A stretch of DNA of 46,036 bases from Chloroflexota bacterium (GCA_009837355.1 VXTR01000041.1:1-46036); one strand, 5' to 3'. Counted from the first letter of the stretch, positions 16,426 through 25,113 are shown. Translations and numbers: made by a program. The notes: a model not told the origin generated them from the letters alone.

Positions 16426-17688
16426 ATGCTGATTGGCCATTTTACCGAGCAGCCCTGGCAGGATGAAAACTCCGGCCTGATGGGCACCCAGAGCACCGAC
16501 CTGGGCATCTCCAACTCCCACTATCGGCCCGAAGTCGGCGCCCAGCTCTACAACCGCTACCTGGACGAAAAGGTCTATGCCGAGCAGATGGGCTTCGACG
16601 CCGTGATGCTCAACGAGCACCACTCCACGCCCTTCTGCATGCAGGGCGTCACCAACGTGGGCGCGTCCATCCTGGCCCGCATCACCGAAAAGGTGAAAAT
16701 CATCATCCTGGGCAACGTGCTGCCCATCTGGGACGACCCCCTGTGGCTGGCCGAACAGCTGTCGATGATCGACATGATCTCCCACGGCCGGCTGGTGTCG
16801 GGTTTCGTGCGCGGCGGCGGCCGGGAGAGCTGGTCCCATAACTCGCCGCCCAACTTCAACCGGGAGCGCTTCGAGGAGGCCCACGACCTCATCATCAAGG
16901 CGTGGACGGAGCCGGGCCCCTGGCGCTGGGAGGGCAAGCACTTCCACTACCGCTACGTCAACCCTTGGGCCAAGCCGCTGCAGGAGCCGCACCCGCAAAT
17001 CTGGATTCCGTCCACCGTGTCCGTGGAAACGGTGAAGTGGTGCGCCGAGCATCGCTATCCGCTGGTGCTGTTGGCCACCCGGCTGGAGCCCACCCGCGAG
17101 GCCTTCCAGCTGTACCACGACACCGCTGCCGAGTGCGGCTACGAGTCAGGCACGCAGAACGTGGCCTACCTGTGGAAGGTGCACGTGGACGAGACCGAGG
17201 AGCTGGCCGAGGAAGTGGGACGCAAGTACCTGTCCGGCGTCAGCAACCCGTTCCTGGCCGGCAACGAGGGCGGCATCAACCCGGCGATTATGAACCTGCC
17301 GGGACATACGTCGCGCACGTCCCGCCGCCTGTCCGCTGCTGCTTTCGGCCCCGCCGGACGCTTCGGCACCAACCGCCGGCCCTTCGAGGACCAGGTCGCC
17401 GACAGCACCATCATCACCGGCACGCCCAAGACGGTCATCCCCAAGATTCGCGAGGTGCTGGAGTACCTGCGTCCGGGTTCTGTGTTCTTCTGGGACGGCG
17501 ACGGCGCCATGACCCACGATGACCAGATGCGCAGCCTGCGCCTGATGGGCGAGGAAGTGATTCCCGCCGTGCGCGAGATGGGCAAGGAGCTGGAGCTGTA
17601 CTCGCCCTTCGAGGTGGACGCCCGCACCAACCAGCCCATCGTGGACGCTGCCGCCGCCGCGCAGACGGCGACGGGCACCGCCGACTAG
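16426..17688 (+). CDS. LLM-class flavin/F420-dependent oxidoreductase
   Basis: A 420-aa luciferase-like monooxygenase family protein, a TIM-barrel enzyme using FMN or F420. Family landmarks are the start MLIGHFTEQPWQDE, FDAVMLNEHHSTPF, the HGRLVSGFVRGGGRE segment that binds the flavin phosphate, and the IITGTPKTVIPKIREVLEYL motif near the C-terminus. AAGGAG lies 9 nt before the ATG. Such enzymes oxidise small organic substrates (alkanesulfonates, terpenoids, heterocycles); the substrate here cannot be inferred. An intrinsic terminator follows immediately, so it is probably monocistronic. CofE and a Ddn-like protein elsewhere in the window make F420 a plausible cofactor. Confidence 0.9.
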   Translation: MLIGHFTEQPWQDENSGLMGTQSTDLGISNSHYRPEVGAQLYNRYLDEKVYAEQMGFDAVMLNEHHSTPFCMQGVTNVGASILARITEKVKIIILGNVLPIWDDPLWLAEQLSMIDMISHGRLVSGFVRGGGRESWSHNSPPNFNRERFEEAHDLIIKAWTEPGPWRWEGKHFHYRYVNPWAKPLQEPHPQIWIPSTVSVETVKWCAEHRYPLVLLATRLEPTREAFQLYHDTAAECGYESGTQNVAYLWKVHVDETEELAEEVGRKYLSGVSNPFLAGNEGGINPAIMNLPGHTSRTSRRLSAAAFGPAGRFGTNRRPFEDQVADSTIITGTPKTVIPKIREVLEYLRPGSVFFWDGDGAMTHDDQMRSLRLMGEEVIPAVREMGKELELYSPFEVDARTNQPIVDAAAAAQTATGTAD

Positions 17689-17711
17689 CCCCGGCGCAAC
17701 GCTGACGCAGC

Positions 17712-17743
17712 ACCCCCGGGGCCGCCCGGCTCCGGGGGTTTTT
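17712..17743 (+). terminator. Intrinsic terminator after the LLM gene
   Basis: A 12-bp GC-rich stem (17712-17723 with 17728-17739, one G-U pair) closes a GCCC loop and runs directly into TTTTT (17739-17743). It lies 24 nt after the LLM stop codon. Confidence 0.92.
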
Positions 17744-17766
17744 GTGTCTGCACGGAATACGCAACA

Positions 17767-19059
17767 ATGCTCGACGCCAGCGCCAGGCCCAGGGTGTTCC
17801 ACGGGTGGTACATCGTCGCCTGCGGGTTCCTGAGCCAGGGGATGCGCGTCGGGTTGGGCGCCCAGACCTTCGGCTTCTTCTTCAAGCCGATGGTTGAGGA
17901 GCTGGGCTGGAACCGCACGGTGATGACGGCGGCGCTGCTGGCGCGCGACCTGGTGCGGGCCACCACGTCGCCGGCCTTCGGGTACGCCGTGGACCGCTAC
18001 GGGCCGCGGTTCCTGATGACGGGCAGCGCCGTCGTGCTGGGCATCTCGCTGATGCTGCTGTCCCAGACCCGTGAGATTTGGCACTTCGTGCTGTTCTACG
18101 GGGTCATCGGCACCTTCGGCATACCCGGGCTGAGCTACAGCGTCATCAGCCCGACCATCGCCAAGTGGTTCATCCGTCACCGGGGCAAGGCGACGGGGAT
18201 CGCCACCGCAGGGCTGAACGTGGGGGCGGTGCTGCTGACACCGCTGATACTGTTTCTCATCCAGACCCTGGGCTGGCGGACGGCGTGGTTCGTGCTGGGT
18301 TTCGTGCCCTGGATTGTCGTGGTGCCGCCGTGCCTGCTCTGGCTGCGCCGTCAGCCGGAGGACATGGGACTGCTGCCCGACGGGGATGTGCGCGCTGTTG
18401 AGTCGGAATCCAGCGAGGCAGCCGAACCCACCAACGACCGCGTCGGGCCGGTTGACGAAGTGAGCTGGACGGTGGCGCAGGCGTTGCGCGCTCCGGCCTT
18501 CTGGCTGCTGGTCGCCTTCGAAGTGCTGTCCGGCATGTCCATCGGCGCGCTGATAATCCACCGGATTCCGTACGTGACCGACCTGGGGTTTTCCGACGTG
18601 CAGGCGGGCATATCCTTCGCAATTTACGGCGTCTGCGCCTTCGCGTCCAAGATGGCCTGGGGGTTTCTGGCCGACCGCTACTCCATCTGGAAGCTGGCCA
18701 TCTTCGCCCTGGTCGGCAGCGCGGTGAGCATTTTCGCCGGCGTGGGTTCGTCGACCATCTGGCAGATGTACGCCACCTTCGGGGTGATGTACGGCCTCAC
18801 CGGTGGGTCGCTGGTGGTAATCGGGCCGCTGCTGTGGGCGGCGCACTTCGGCCGGCGGCACCAGGGAACGATCCGGGGAGTGATGAGTCCGTTCTACCTC
18901 ATCGCCAGCGTGGGCGGGCCGTTGTTCGCGGCCTTCGTGTACGACCAGGCGGGGAGCTACGACGCGGCGTGGCGGGTGTTCGCGGCCTACTTCCTGGTCA
19001 GCGCGGTACTGGTCTGGCTGGCCGGGCGCGTGCGGAATGTGGGGGCGCCGCAGGCGTGA
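17767..19059 (+). CDS. MFS transporter, monocarboxylate/oxalate-formate type
   Basis: A 430-aa major facilitator with about 12 hydrophobic helices in two six-helix halves joined by a polar loop near residues 195-235 (ESESSEAAEPTNDRVG). The start HGWYIVACGFLSQGMRVG and the LxxxxxxYGPRxL segment (AVDRYGPRFL) after helix 2 are typical of the oxalate/formate antiporter-like and monocarboxylate groups. QPEDMGLLPDG before the loop is shared with the second MFS carrier in this window (PEDMGLLPDG), so the two are paralogs. An inner membrane carrier for organic acids is likely; the exact substrate is unknown. It converges on hisA with a 7-nt gap. Confidence 0.88.
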   Translation: MLDASARPRVFHGWYIVACGFLSQGMRVGLGAQTFGFFFKPMVEELGWNRTVMTAALLARDLVRATTSPAFGYAVDRYGPRFLMTGSAVVLGISLMLLSQTREIWHFVLFYGVIGTFGIPGLSYSVISPTIAKWFIRHRGKATGIATAGLNVGAVLLTPLILFLIQTLGWRTAWFVLGFVPWIVVVPPCLLWLRRQPEDMGLLPDGDVRAVESESSEAAEPTNDRVGPVDEVSWTVAQALRAPAFWLLVAFEVLSGMSIGALIIHRIPYVTDLGFSDVQAGISFAIYGVCAFASKMAWGFLADRYSIWKLAIFALVGSAVSIFAGVGSSTIWQMYATFGVMYGLTGGSLVVIGPLLWAAHFGRRHQGTIRGVMSPFYLIASVGGPLFAAFVYDQAGSYDAAWRVFAAYFLVSAVLVWLAGRVRNVGAPQA

Positions 19060-19066
19060 GAGGCGG

Positions 19067-19789
19067 CTAGGCTTGCTGCGCCACCGCCAGCGAATCGGCT
19101 ATCGTGATATCTCCCGTGTACAGGGCGCGGCCGATGATGGCGGCTTCGGCGCCGGTGGGGACGAGGTTGGCGACGTGTTCCGCTGCGCCGACGCCGCCGG
19201 CGGACATCACCGCCAGGCCGCTGTCCTGAACCAGGGCCGCCGTCGCCGCGTAGTTGGGTTCTTCCAGGGTGCCGTCCCGGGAGATGTCGGTGTAGAGCAG
19301 GCGCACCACGCCCAGGTCGGCCATGCGGCGGGCCAGGTCGGTGGCGGTGATGGCCGAGGTTTCCGTCCAGCCGCGGATGGCCACCAGGCCGTCGCGGGCG
19401 TCCAGGGCCACTACCACCCGTTCGCTGCCGAAGCGACGACACAGCTCCTCCACCAGCTCGGGGTTGGATACGGCGGCGGTGCCCACCACCACGCGGGCCG
19501 CGCCGGCGTCGAACAGGCCGGCCGCCGTGTCCACGCTGCGGACGCCGCCGCCCACCTGCACGGGGATGGTCAGCCGTCGGGTGATGGCGGTGATGGCGGC
19601 CAGGTTGGCGGGATTGCCGGAGTGGGCGCCGTCCAGGTCAACGATGTGCAGCCGCTGGCCGCCCTCGGCCTGCCAACGCTCGGCGACGGCCAGAGGGTCG
19701 TCGGAGAAGACGGTTTCCCGGGCGTAGTCGCCCTGGTAGAGACGGACGCAGTTGCCGCCGCGCAGGTCGATGGCGGGGATGATTTCCAT
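19067..19789 (-). CDS. hisA: HisA, phosphoribosylformimino-AICAR-P isomerase
   Basis: A 240-aa (beta/alpha)8 barrel that performs the Amadori isomerisation of ProFAR to PRFAR in histidine synthesis. Key features are the first catalytic Asp in IPAIDLRGG (D8), the phosphate-binding VQVGGGVRS, and the second acid in YTDISRDGT. Length equals the family norm. The frame is open far upstream, but ATG 19789 matches the family start and lies 1 nt after the hisH stop, implying translational coupling. It is the last gene of the adenosyltransferase-hisH-hisA run. HisA rather than TrpF/PriA is supported by the overall sequence, though bifunctional PriA cannot be fully excluded by eye. Confidence 0.95.
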   Translation of the reverse strand: MEIIPAIDLRGGNCVRLYQGDYARETVFSDDPLAVAERWQAEGGQRLHIVDLDGAHSGNPANLAAITAITRRLTIPVQVGGGVRSVDTAAGLFDAGAARVVVGTAAVSNPELVEELCRRFGSERVVVALDARDGLVAIRGWTETSAITATDLARRMADLGVVRLLYTDISRDGTLEEPNYAATAALVQDSGLAVMSAGGVGAAEHVANLVPTGAEAAIIGRALYTGDITIADSLAVAQQA

Positions 19790-19790
19790 G

Positions 19791-20420
19791 CTAGCCGGCA
19801 GAGACCTGGCGGACGAAGTTGGCGTAGATGCGCAGGCCGTTGTCGCCGCTCTTCTCCGGGTGGAACTGGGTCGCCACCACGTTGTCCCGGGCGTAGATGC
19901 TGCAGAACTCCACGCCGTAGTCGGTGAGTCCGGCCACGTGGGCGCGCTCCTCAGGGTCAGCGTAGTAGCTGTGGACGAAGTAGAAATGGCTGTCCTGGGC
20001 GATGCCGTCCCACAGGGGATGCTCACGCTGGAACCGCACGGTGTTCCAGCCCATGTGGGGCACCTTGAGGCCGTCGGGCAGGCGGCGGACGCGTCCGGGG
20101 GCCAGGCCCAGGCAGTCGGCATCGCCCTCGTCGGTGGCGTCCAGCAGCAGTTGCAGGCCCAGGCAGACGCCCAGGTAGGGCCGGCCGCCAGCGATGTAGT
20201 CCAGCAGGGGCTGCACCAGCCCGCGGGCTTGCAGGGCGCGCATGGCCGAGGGGCCGGAACCCTGGCCGGGCACAATCAGGCCCGGCGCGTCGGCTACCCG
20301 GGCCGGGTCGGAGGTTACGACGGGGGTTGCGCCGGCTTTGGCGACGGCGCGAGCCACGCTGCGCAGGTTGCCCGATTCGTAGTCGATGATGACGACGTCG
20401 GGTTTAGCGGAAGCGGCCAT
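19791..20420 (-). CDS. hisH: HisH, imidazole glycerol phosphate synthase glutaminase
   Basis: A 209-aa class I glutamine amidotransferase that supplies ammonia to HisF for the synthesis of imidazole glycerol phosphate and AICAR. The triad is visible: Cys86 in GVCLGLQ, and His187 and Glu189 in QFHPEKS. The oxyanion segment is PGQGSGPSAM. The N-terminal IIDYESGNLRSV is typical of HisH. Its partner hisF is not in this window. hisA follows after 1 nt and the adenosyltransferase precedes it by 6 nt, so the three genes form one operon. Confidence 0.95.
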   Translation of the reverse strand: MAASAKPDVVIIDYESGNLRSVARAVAKAGATPVVTSDPARVADAPGLIVPGQGSGPSAMRALQARGLVQPLLDYIAGGRPYLGVCLGLQLLLDATDEGDADCLGLAPGRVRRLPDGLKVPHMGWNTVRFQREHPLWDGIAQDSHFYFVHSYYADPEERAHVAGLTDYGVEFCSIYARDNVVATQFHPEKSGDNGLRIYANFVRQVSAG

Positions 20421-20426
20421 GCGGGA

Positions 20427-21023
20427 CTAGACGCGGTCGCCGGTGGCGCGCTCAATGGGGATGTCGCGGTCGTGGTAGCGGGCCAACACGAAGAGCAGGT
20501 CGCCCAGGCGGTTGAGGTAGGCCAGGATGAGCGGGTTGGTGAGGCCGCCGGCTTCGGACAGGGCGACCACGCGGCGCTCCGCCGTGCGAATCACGGTGCG
20601 GGCGGAGTCCATGGCCGACGACGAGGGAGTACCGCCGGGCAGGATGAAGACCTGGGGCATCTGGAAGTGGGTTTCCAGCTCGTCGATGGTCTCTTCCAGG
20701 TTGTCCACCATCTCCTCGGTGACGGGCTTGAAGTGCTGGTGGAAGAGGTCGTACTTGTCGGGGTCGGTGGCCAGTTCGGCGGCGACGGTGAAGAGTTCGC
20801 GCTGGAGGTCGCGCAGGATGTTCTTCACCTTGTCGTCGTCGGTGAGGGCGCGGGCCAGGCCCATCAGGCTGACGGCCTCGTCGGTGATGCCGTAAGCCTC
20901 GGTGTGCGGGTTGGCCTTGGAGACGCGCCCGCCGTAGAGGAGGCTGGTTTCGCCCTGGTCGCCGTACTTGGTATAGACCCGCTTGCGGCGCGATGATGCT
21001 GAAGATGACGACGATGTGCTCAT
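20427..21023 (-). CDS. PduO-type corrinoid adenosyltransferase
   Basis: A 198-aa ATP:cob(I)alamin adenosyltransferase that makes adenosylcobalamin. The start KRVYTKYGDQGETSLLYGGRVSK holds the ATP-binding signature (TKxGDxGxTxLxxGxRVxK). Further in are the family motifs ILPGGT, DSARTVIRTAERR (the RxxxRxAER-type helix) and LAYLNRLGDLLFVLARY. About ten Ser residues at the N-terminus look disordered. It is the first gene of the operon with hisH and hisA, an unusual grouping. An extended -10 (TAGAAT) lies upstream. Its product would serve B12-dependent mutases or ribonucleotide reductase encoded elsewhere. Confidence 0.92.
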   Translation of the reverse strand: MSTSSSSSASSRRKRVYTKYGDQGETSLLYGGRVSKANPHTEAYGITDEAVSLMGLARALTDDDKVKNILRDLQRELFTVAAELATDPDKYDLFHQHFKPVTEEMVDNLEETIDELETHFQMPQVFILPGGTPSSSAMDSARTVIRTAERRVVALSEAGGLTNPLILAYLNRLGDLLFVLARYHDRDIPIERATGDRV

Positions 21024-21059
21024 GGCAGTTACTCCCGGCCCGGATTGCGAGGGTGTACT

Positions 21060-21068
21060 ATTCTAGCA
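21060..21068 (-). promoter_or_regulatory. Extended -10 upstream of the adenosyltransferase-his operon
   Basis: On the minus strand TGCTAGAAT contains -10 TAGAAT (21060-21065) with TGC in front. It is placed about 37 nt before the ATG at 21023; GGGAG precedes the ATG. No strong -35 is seen. Confidence 0.4.
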
Positions 21069-21122
21069 CCTGTTGACGAGGGCCGTCATAACCCCTGCGC
21101 CGTGCTACGCAGTATTGATATA

Positions 21123-21359
21123 ATGCAATTCACTCGGTACTTTGAGACGGTCCGCCATCGTCCCGACCGTTCCTTTATCGCACTGGAATGGATTCAGCGG
21201 GTGATTGATGAGCCAGTACGTGAGGTAGTACAAGCCGACGGACGCATCAGGCGTTGGGCGCCGATTGCGGAGATGGATGGCAAGTATTCGAGGGTGGTAC
21301 TGCTGCCGGATGGGGTTACCGTGCACAATGCCTTCTTTGACCGGAGGTTCAGGCTATGA
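21123..21359 (+). CDS. Small protein paired with DUF2283 (DUF4258-like)
   Basis: A 78-aa basic protein (MQFTRYFETVRHRPD...) of compact alpha/beta character. The pattern FETVRHRPDRSFIALEWI, then RIRRWAPIAEMDGKYSRVVLLPDG, resembles proteins often encoded just before DUF2283 genes, in the style of DUF4258 toxins; this is a weak resemblance. Its stop overlaps the DUF2283 start (ATGA), so the two are co-translated. The start is uncertain: ATG 21123 sits inside a perfect TATAAT, and no Shine-Dalgarno is obvious. Confidence 0.65.
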   Translation: MQFTRYFETVRHRPDRSFIALEWIQRVIDEPVREVVQADGRIRRWAPIAEMDGKYSRVVLLPDGVTVHNAFFDRRFRL

Positions 21360-21568
21360 ACGTCAAGTACTTTGCGGATACCGATACCCTGTACATCGAA
21401 CTTTATCCGGCCGAGGTTGACGAGACGCGTGACCTGGATGAGGACACCCTGTTGGAGATGGATGCTGCCGGTCGGCTGTGCGCTCTGACCATCGAACACG
21501 CCAGCGCGCGCATGGACATTCCGGCGTTTTCCTACGAGCAAATCCCGGCCGGCCCTGCCACCACATAA
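21356..21568 (+). CDS. DUF2283 family protein
   Basis: A 70-aa DUF2283 protein. The hallmark pattern is MNVKYFADTDTLYIELYP, followed by an acid patch (DEDTLLEMDAAGRLCALTIEHAS). Members are small beta-rich proteins commonly the second gene of toxin-antitoxin-like pairs, the DUF2283 protein being the presumed antitoxin. It overlaps the preceding basic 78-aa gene by 4 nt. A toxin-antitoxin function is inferred from this arrangement, not seen directly. Confidence 0.82.
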   Translation: MNVKYFADTDTLYIELYPAEVDETRDLDEDTLLEMDAAGRLCALTIEHASARMDIPAFSYEQIPAGPATT

Positions 21569-21672
21569 CAATAGCGCTGCCTCCACCGCTGGCGCAGGTG
21601 ATAAACTGGTGTCAGTCGGCTGTCGTATAGACGGCCCGAACCCTGCCGATAGCTATGCTGGAGAGGTGCGCT

Positions 21673-22431
21673 ATGCCGCCGGAGATTCGCGCCGTTGGAA
21701 TTGAGGGACTGCCCGAAGTGCGGGCCGGGGACGACCTGGCCGGCCAGATCATTGACGCCGCCGCCGCCCAGGGCACGCCCATCGAGGACGGCGACGTGGT
21801 GGTGGTTACCCAGAAAATCGTCAGCAAGGCCGAGGGTCGGGTAATGACTATTGACGAGGTGGAGGCGTCGCCACTGGCCGAGGCCATCACCGAGGGGCAT
21901 CGCCGGGACCCGCGCCATACCGAGATGATTCTGCGGGAGAGCCGCCGCGTGGTGCGGATGGACCGGGGCGTCATCATCAGCGAGACCTATCACGGCTACA
22001 TCTGCGCCAACGCCGGCATCGACGCCTCCAACATCCCCGGCGACAACGCCATCTGCCTGCTGCCCGTTGACCCGGACGCGTCGGCCCGTGGCATCCGCGA
22101 CGCCATCCGGGAGCGGCTGGGAGTGGATGCCGCCGTGCTGGTGTCGGACACCTTCGGGCGGCCCTGGCGCAACGGCGCCATCAACGTGTCCATCGGCGTG
22201 GCCGGCTTCAACCCGGTGGTAAGCTACGTGGGCGAGTTCGACCCCCACGGCAACGAGCTGCACACCACCACCATCGCGGTGGCCGACGAGCTGGCGGCAA
22301 CGGCGGAGCTGGTTACGGGAAAGCTGCTGGGCGTGCCGGTGGCGCTCATCAAGGGCTATCCCTACGAGCGGATGGAGGACGCCGACAGCCGGGCCATCGT
22401 GCGGGACCCGGACAAGGACCTGTTCCGGTAG
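21673..22431 (+). CDS. cofE: CofE, coenzyme F420:L-glutamate ligase
   Basis: A 252-aa F420-0:gamma-glutamyl ligase that adds glutamates to the F420 side chain using GTP. Signatures are VVVTQKIVSKAEGR near the start, VLVSDTFGRPWRNGAINVSIG in the middle (metal and GTP site) and the late VALIKGYPYERMEDADS. Length fits single-domain CofE; there is no fused FbiB reductase domain. ATG 21673 is preferred over ATG 21655 because GGAGAGG then lies at proper spacing. It shows the organism makes F420; other cof genes are not in the window. Confidence 0.94.
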   Translation: MPPEIRAVGIEGLPEVRAGDDLAGQIIDAAAAQGTPIEDGDVVVVTQKIVSKAEGRVMTIDEVEASPLAEAITEGHRRDPRHTEMILRESRRVVRMDRGVIISETYHGYICANAGIDASNIPGDNAICLLPVDPDASARGIRDAIRERLGVDAAVLVSDTFGRPWRNGAINVSIGVAGFNPVVSYVGEFDPHGNELHTTTIAVADELAATAELVTGKLLGVPVALIKGYPYERMEDADSRAIVRDPDKDLFR

Positions 22432-22435
22432 TCGG

Positions 22436-23533
22436 CTACAAACCCAACAGCTGGCGCTGCAGTGTTGCACCCTCAGCCACAACGTCCTCCGACTCGGGTT
22501 CCGTCGCGTCGGTAAAGCCGGAGACGCCGACACCCAGCAGGCGGAAGGCGCGGCCCGGCGTCAGTTCACGCTCCAGCAGCATCCAGGCGGTGGCCGCGAT
22601 GGTGGCTTCGTCGTTGGTGGCCCTGGGCAGCGTGGTCTGGCGGGTGAAGGTGGTGAAGTCGGAGAGGCGCATTTTCACGGTGACGGTGCGGCCCGTGAGC
22701 CCTTTGCGCGAAAGCGAGGACGCCACGCTGCCGGACTGCCGGTCCACCACCGGACGGAGCTCCTCAACCTCGCTGAGGTCTTGCGGGAAGGTGGTTTCGC
22801 TGCTGATGGACTTGGCCTCCCGGGAGGTTTGCACGGGTTCATCGTCGATGCCCCGAGCGCGGTCGCGGATGCTGGGGCCGCGCTTGCCGAACCGCCGGGT
22901 GAACCAGTCGTCGGGCATGGCCGCCAGTTGGCCGATGGTGTGGATGTCGTCGTCCCGCAGCCGCGCCGCCGACTTGGGTCCCACGCCCATCAGGGCGCCC
23001 ACCGGGAGCGGAGCCAGGAACTCGGCCTCCTGGCCGACGGGAACTACCACCAGGCCGTCGGGCTTTTGCAAGTCGGAGGCTATCTTGGCGACGCACTTGC
23101 CAGTGCCCAGGCCCACGCTGACGGTCAGGCCGACCTCGCGCCGGACCCGTTCCTTGATGTCGATAGCAATGGCGATGGGAGACTGCGTAGCGGCGGCTTC
23201 CGTGATGTCCAGGTAGGCTTCGTCCACCGATACCGGCTGGATAATAGGCGTAACGTCGCGAAATATATCCATGATTCGCCCGGACATCTCCCGGTAGCGG
23301 TCGAAGCGGGGGCGCACGATGATGCCCTCCGGACAGTGCCGCACCGCCGTGGCCATGGGCATGGCCGAGTGGACGCCGAACTTGCGGGCTTCGTAGGATG
23401 CGGTGGCGACGACGCCGCGGCCCTCGGGCCGGCCGCCGACCATCACCGCCTTGCCGCGCAGCTCAGGATTGTCCAGCTGCTCCACGGCGGCGTAGAAAGC
23501 GTCCAGGTCGGCGTGAATGATGTGGCGAACCAT
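22436..23533 (-). CDS. dinB: DNA polymerase IV (Y family)
   Basis: A 365-aa Y-family translesion polymerase. Catalytic acids are in HADLDAFYAAVEQL (D9) and SVDEAYLDIT. The fingers/thumb region includes YEARKFGVHSAMP and VGLGTGKCVAKIASDLQKPDG. A helix-hairpin-helix follows (GVGPKSAARLRDDDIHTIGQL), and then the little finger. Length matches DinB, and a strong C-terminal beta-clamp motif is not obvious. The start is ATG 23533 (MVRHIIHADLD); the 15 upstream in-frame residues do not match the family. It converges on cofE with a 4-nt gap. It would bypass DNA lesions with low fidelity. Confidence 0.94.
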   Translation of the reverse strand: MVRHIIHADLDAFYAAVEQLDNPELRGKAVMVGGRPEGRGVVATASYEARKFGVHSAMPMATAVRHCPEGIIVRPRFDRYREMSGRIMDIFRDVTPIIQPVSVDEAYLDITEAAATQSPIAIAIDIKERVRREVGLTVSVGLGTGKCVAKIASDLQKPDGLVVVPVGQEAEFLAPLPVGALMGVGPKSAARLRDDDIHTIGQLAAMPDDWFTRRFGKRGPSIRDRARGIDDEPVQTSREAKSISSETTFPQDLSEVEELRPVVDRQSGSVASSLSRKGLTGRTVTVKMRLSDFTTFTRQTTLPRATNDEATIAATAWMLLERELTPGRAFRLLGVGVSGFTDATEPESEDVVAEGATLQRQLLGL

Positions 23534-23735
23534 TTGAGTCACACAGGCGCGCCGGATACGGTTGCGTTGTTGCGCCAATTGTACCCCCGGAGAGGTCGAC
23601 GGCGCATCCGTTCTATGTCAGTGCCGATGTTTGCCCCAGCCGGCGTCTGCGGTTACACTGCCCGGCGGCGCTCGTGGCGCGCTGACCCGCCTCTGGCGGG
23701 TGAATTATTGCGCCGCGTTGAGGCAGGTTCGAGTA

Positions 23736-25055
23736 GTGGCGATATCAGACGGCACGGCTGCCGCGCCGGGGCAATCATCCCCCGGCGGGCGCATCTACTA
23801 TGGCTGGTGGATGGTAGCCATCACCTCGGCCATGTCCTTCTTCGCCAGCGGCATCTTCTTTCGCGGATTCGGCGTGCTGGTGCTGCCCATCCGCGACCAG
23901 CTGGGCATCACCCAGGCGCAGACCAACCTGGTGTTCTCCATCGCCCGCGCCGAGGGCGGCCTGGAGGGGCCGCTGGCCGGCTGGCTGATTGACAAGTACG
24001 GCAACCGCAAGGTGCTGGTGCCGTCGCTGCTGCTGGCCTTCGCCGGCTACCTGGTGATGGCTTTCTGGCTGCCGGGATTCTGGGGGTTTGCCCTGATCTA
24101 TCTGGGCATGGTGTCGCTGGGCAACAGCATGGGATTTCAGCACGCCTGCTTCGCCGGATTGAACCAGTGGTTCCAGCGCCGGCGCGCGCTGGCCATCTCC
24201 ATCCTGGCGGCGGTGGCGTCGCTGGGCGGGCTGGCGCTGATACCGACGATGAACCTGCTCATCGACCAGGCGGGATTGCAGTGGGGCCTCATCGCTTCGG
24301 GCGCGTTCTATGCCGTCATCCTGCTGCCGCTGTGCTACTGGTTCCGCAACAAGCCGGAGGACATGGGCCTGCTTCCCGACGGAGCGACGCGTCCGCCGGC
24401 GGCTCGCGGTGGCGGCAGAAGCGGCGTGGCGCGGCGGGAGGCCAGGGACTACACCGTCCGCGAGGCGCTGCGGACACAGGCCTACTGGCTGCTGCTGCTG
24501 GGCGCCGGCCTGCGTCAGACGGCCACGCTGGGCATACTAATCAGCCTGTTCCCCATCCTGGTGGAGGACAAGGGCATGAGCACGCAGATGGCGGCCAACC
24601 TGATTGGCGTGATGTCCTTCATCAACTTCGTGTCCCGCCTGGCCATGGGCTACCTGGGCGACCGCATCTCCAAGAAGGCCATCCTGGCCCTGAGCCTGAT
24701 GGTAGAAGGGTTCGGCTACCTGCTGCTGTGGCAGGGCGACTGGCAGACGGCGGTGGGCATCACGCTGGTGCTGGGGTTCGTGCTGTGCGAGGGGATGATG
24801 GACGGCGCCGGCGTCATCGTGTGGGCGGCGTTGGGCGAGTACTACGGACGGACCCGGTTCGCCACGCTGCGGGGGTACATCACCTTCGCCTACGCCTGGG
24901 CATTGGTGGCGTCGCCGGTGTACGCGGGATGGGTGGCCGACCGCTTCGGAACCTACGACTACGCCATCATACCGGGGGCAATCTGCGCCTTTGCGGCGGG
25001 AGCGTGCTTCCTGTTCATCAAGCGCCCGCCGGAGCTGACCACGGACCCGGAATAG
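23736..25055 (+). CDS. MFS transporter, second paralog
   Basis: A 439-aa major facilitator with about 12 membrane helices. It opens with RIYYGWWMVAITSAMSFFASG, the YGWW/HGWY start shared with the oxalate-formate/monocarboxylate group, and carries LIDKYGNRKVL after helix 2. The central loop is Arg/Gly-rich (PPAARGGGRSGVARREARD). PEDMGLLPDG just before that loop is also in the 17767 carrier. GTG 23736 is preferred: AGG lies 8 nt upstream and only a short polar tail precedes helix 1. Upstream in-frame sequence is Cys/Arg-rich and not carrier-like. Organic-acid transport is likely; the substrate is unknown. Confidence 0.87.
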   Translation: MAISDGTAAAPGQSSPGGRIYYGWWMVAITSAMSFFASGIFFRGFGVLVLPIRDQLGITQAQTNLVFSIARAEGGLEGPLAGWLIDKYGNRKVLVPSLLLAFAGYLVMAFWLPGFWGFALIYLGMVSLGNSMGFQHACFAGLNQWFQRRRALAISILAAVASLGGLALIPTMNLLIDQAGLQWGLIASGAFYAVILLPLCYWFRNKPEDMGLLPDGATRPPAARGGGRSGVARREARDYTVREALRTQAYWLLLLGAGLRQTATLGILISLFPILVEDKGMSTQMAANLIGVMSFINFVSRLAMGYLGDRISKKAILALSLMVEGFGYLLLWQGDWQTAVGITLVLGFVLCEGMMDGAGVIVWAALGEYYGRTRFATLRGYITFAYAWALVASPVYAGWVADRFGTYDYAIIPGAICAFAAGACFLFIKRPPELTTDPE

Positions 25056-25074
25056 GGCGTATGACCCCTCCCCG

Positions 25075-25083
25075 TGCTACAAT
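25075..25083 (+). promoter_or_regulatory. Extended -10 before the aminotransferase run
   Basis: TGCTACAAT (-10 TACAAT at 25078-25083 with TGC in front) lies 30 nt before ATG 25114 and may drive the whole 25.1-31.5 kb run. No clear -35 is seen. Confidence 0.45.
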
Positions 25084-25113
25084 GCGAAAACCCCCGAACA
25101 CCGGAGCAGGAAA

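Noticed and set aside
17146-18861. 571-aa minus-strand open frame
   Set aside because: Lies antisense to the LLM and MFS genes, is full of His/Gln/Arg/Pro and crosses a clear terminator; no family pattern.
21119-21124. Perfect TATAAT as promoter of the 21123 gene
   Set aside because: It overlaps the ATG itself, so transcription from it would start after the start codon; either the start codon or the box is wrong. I could not resolve this and did not list it.
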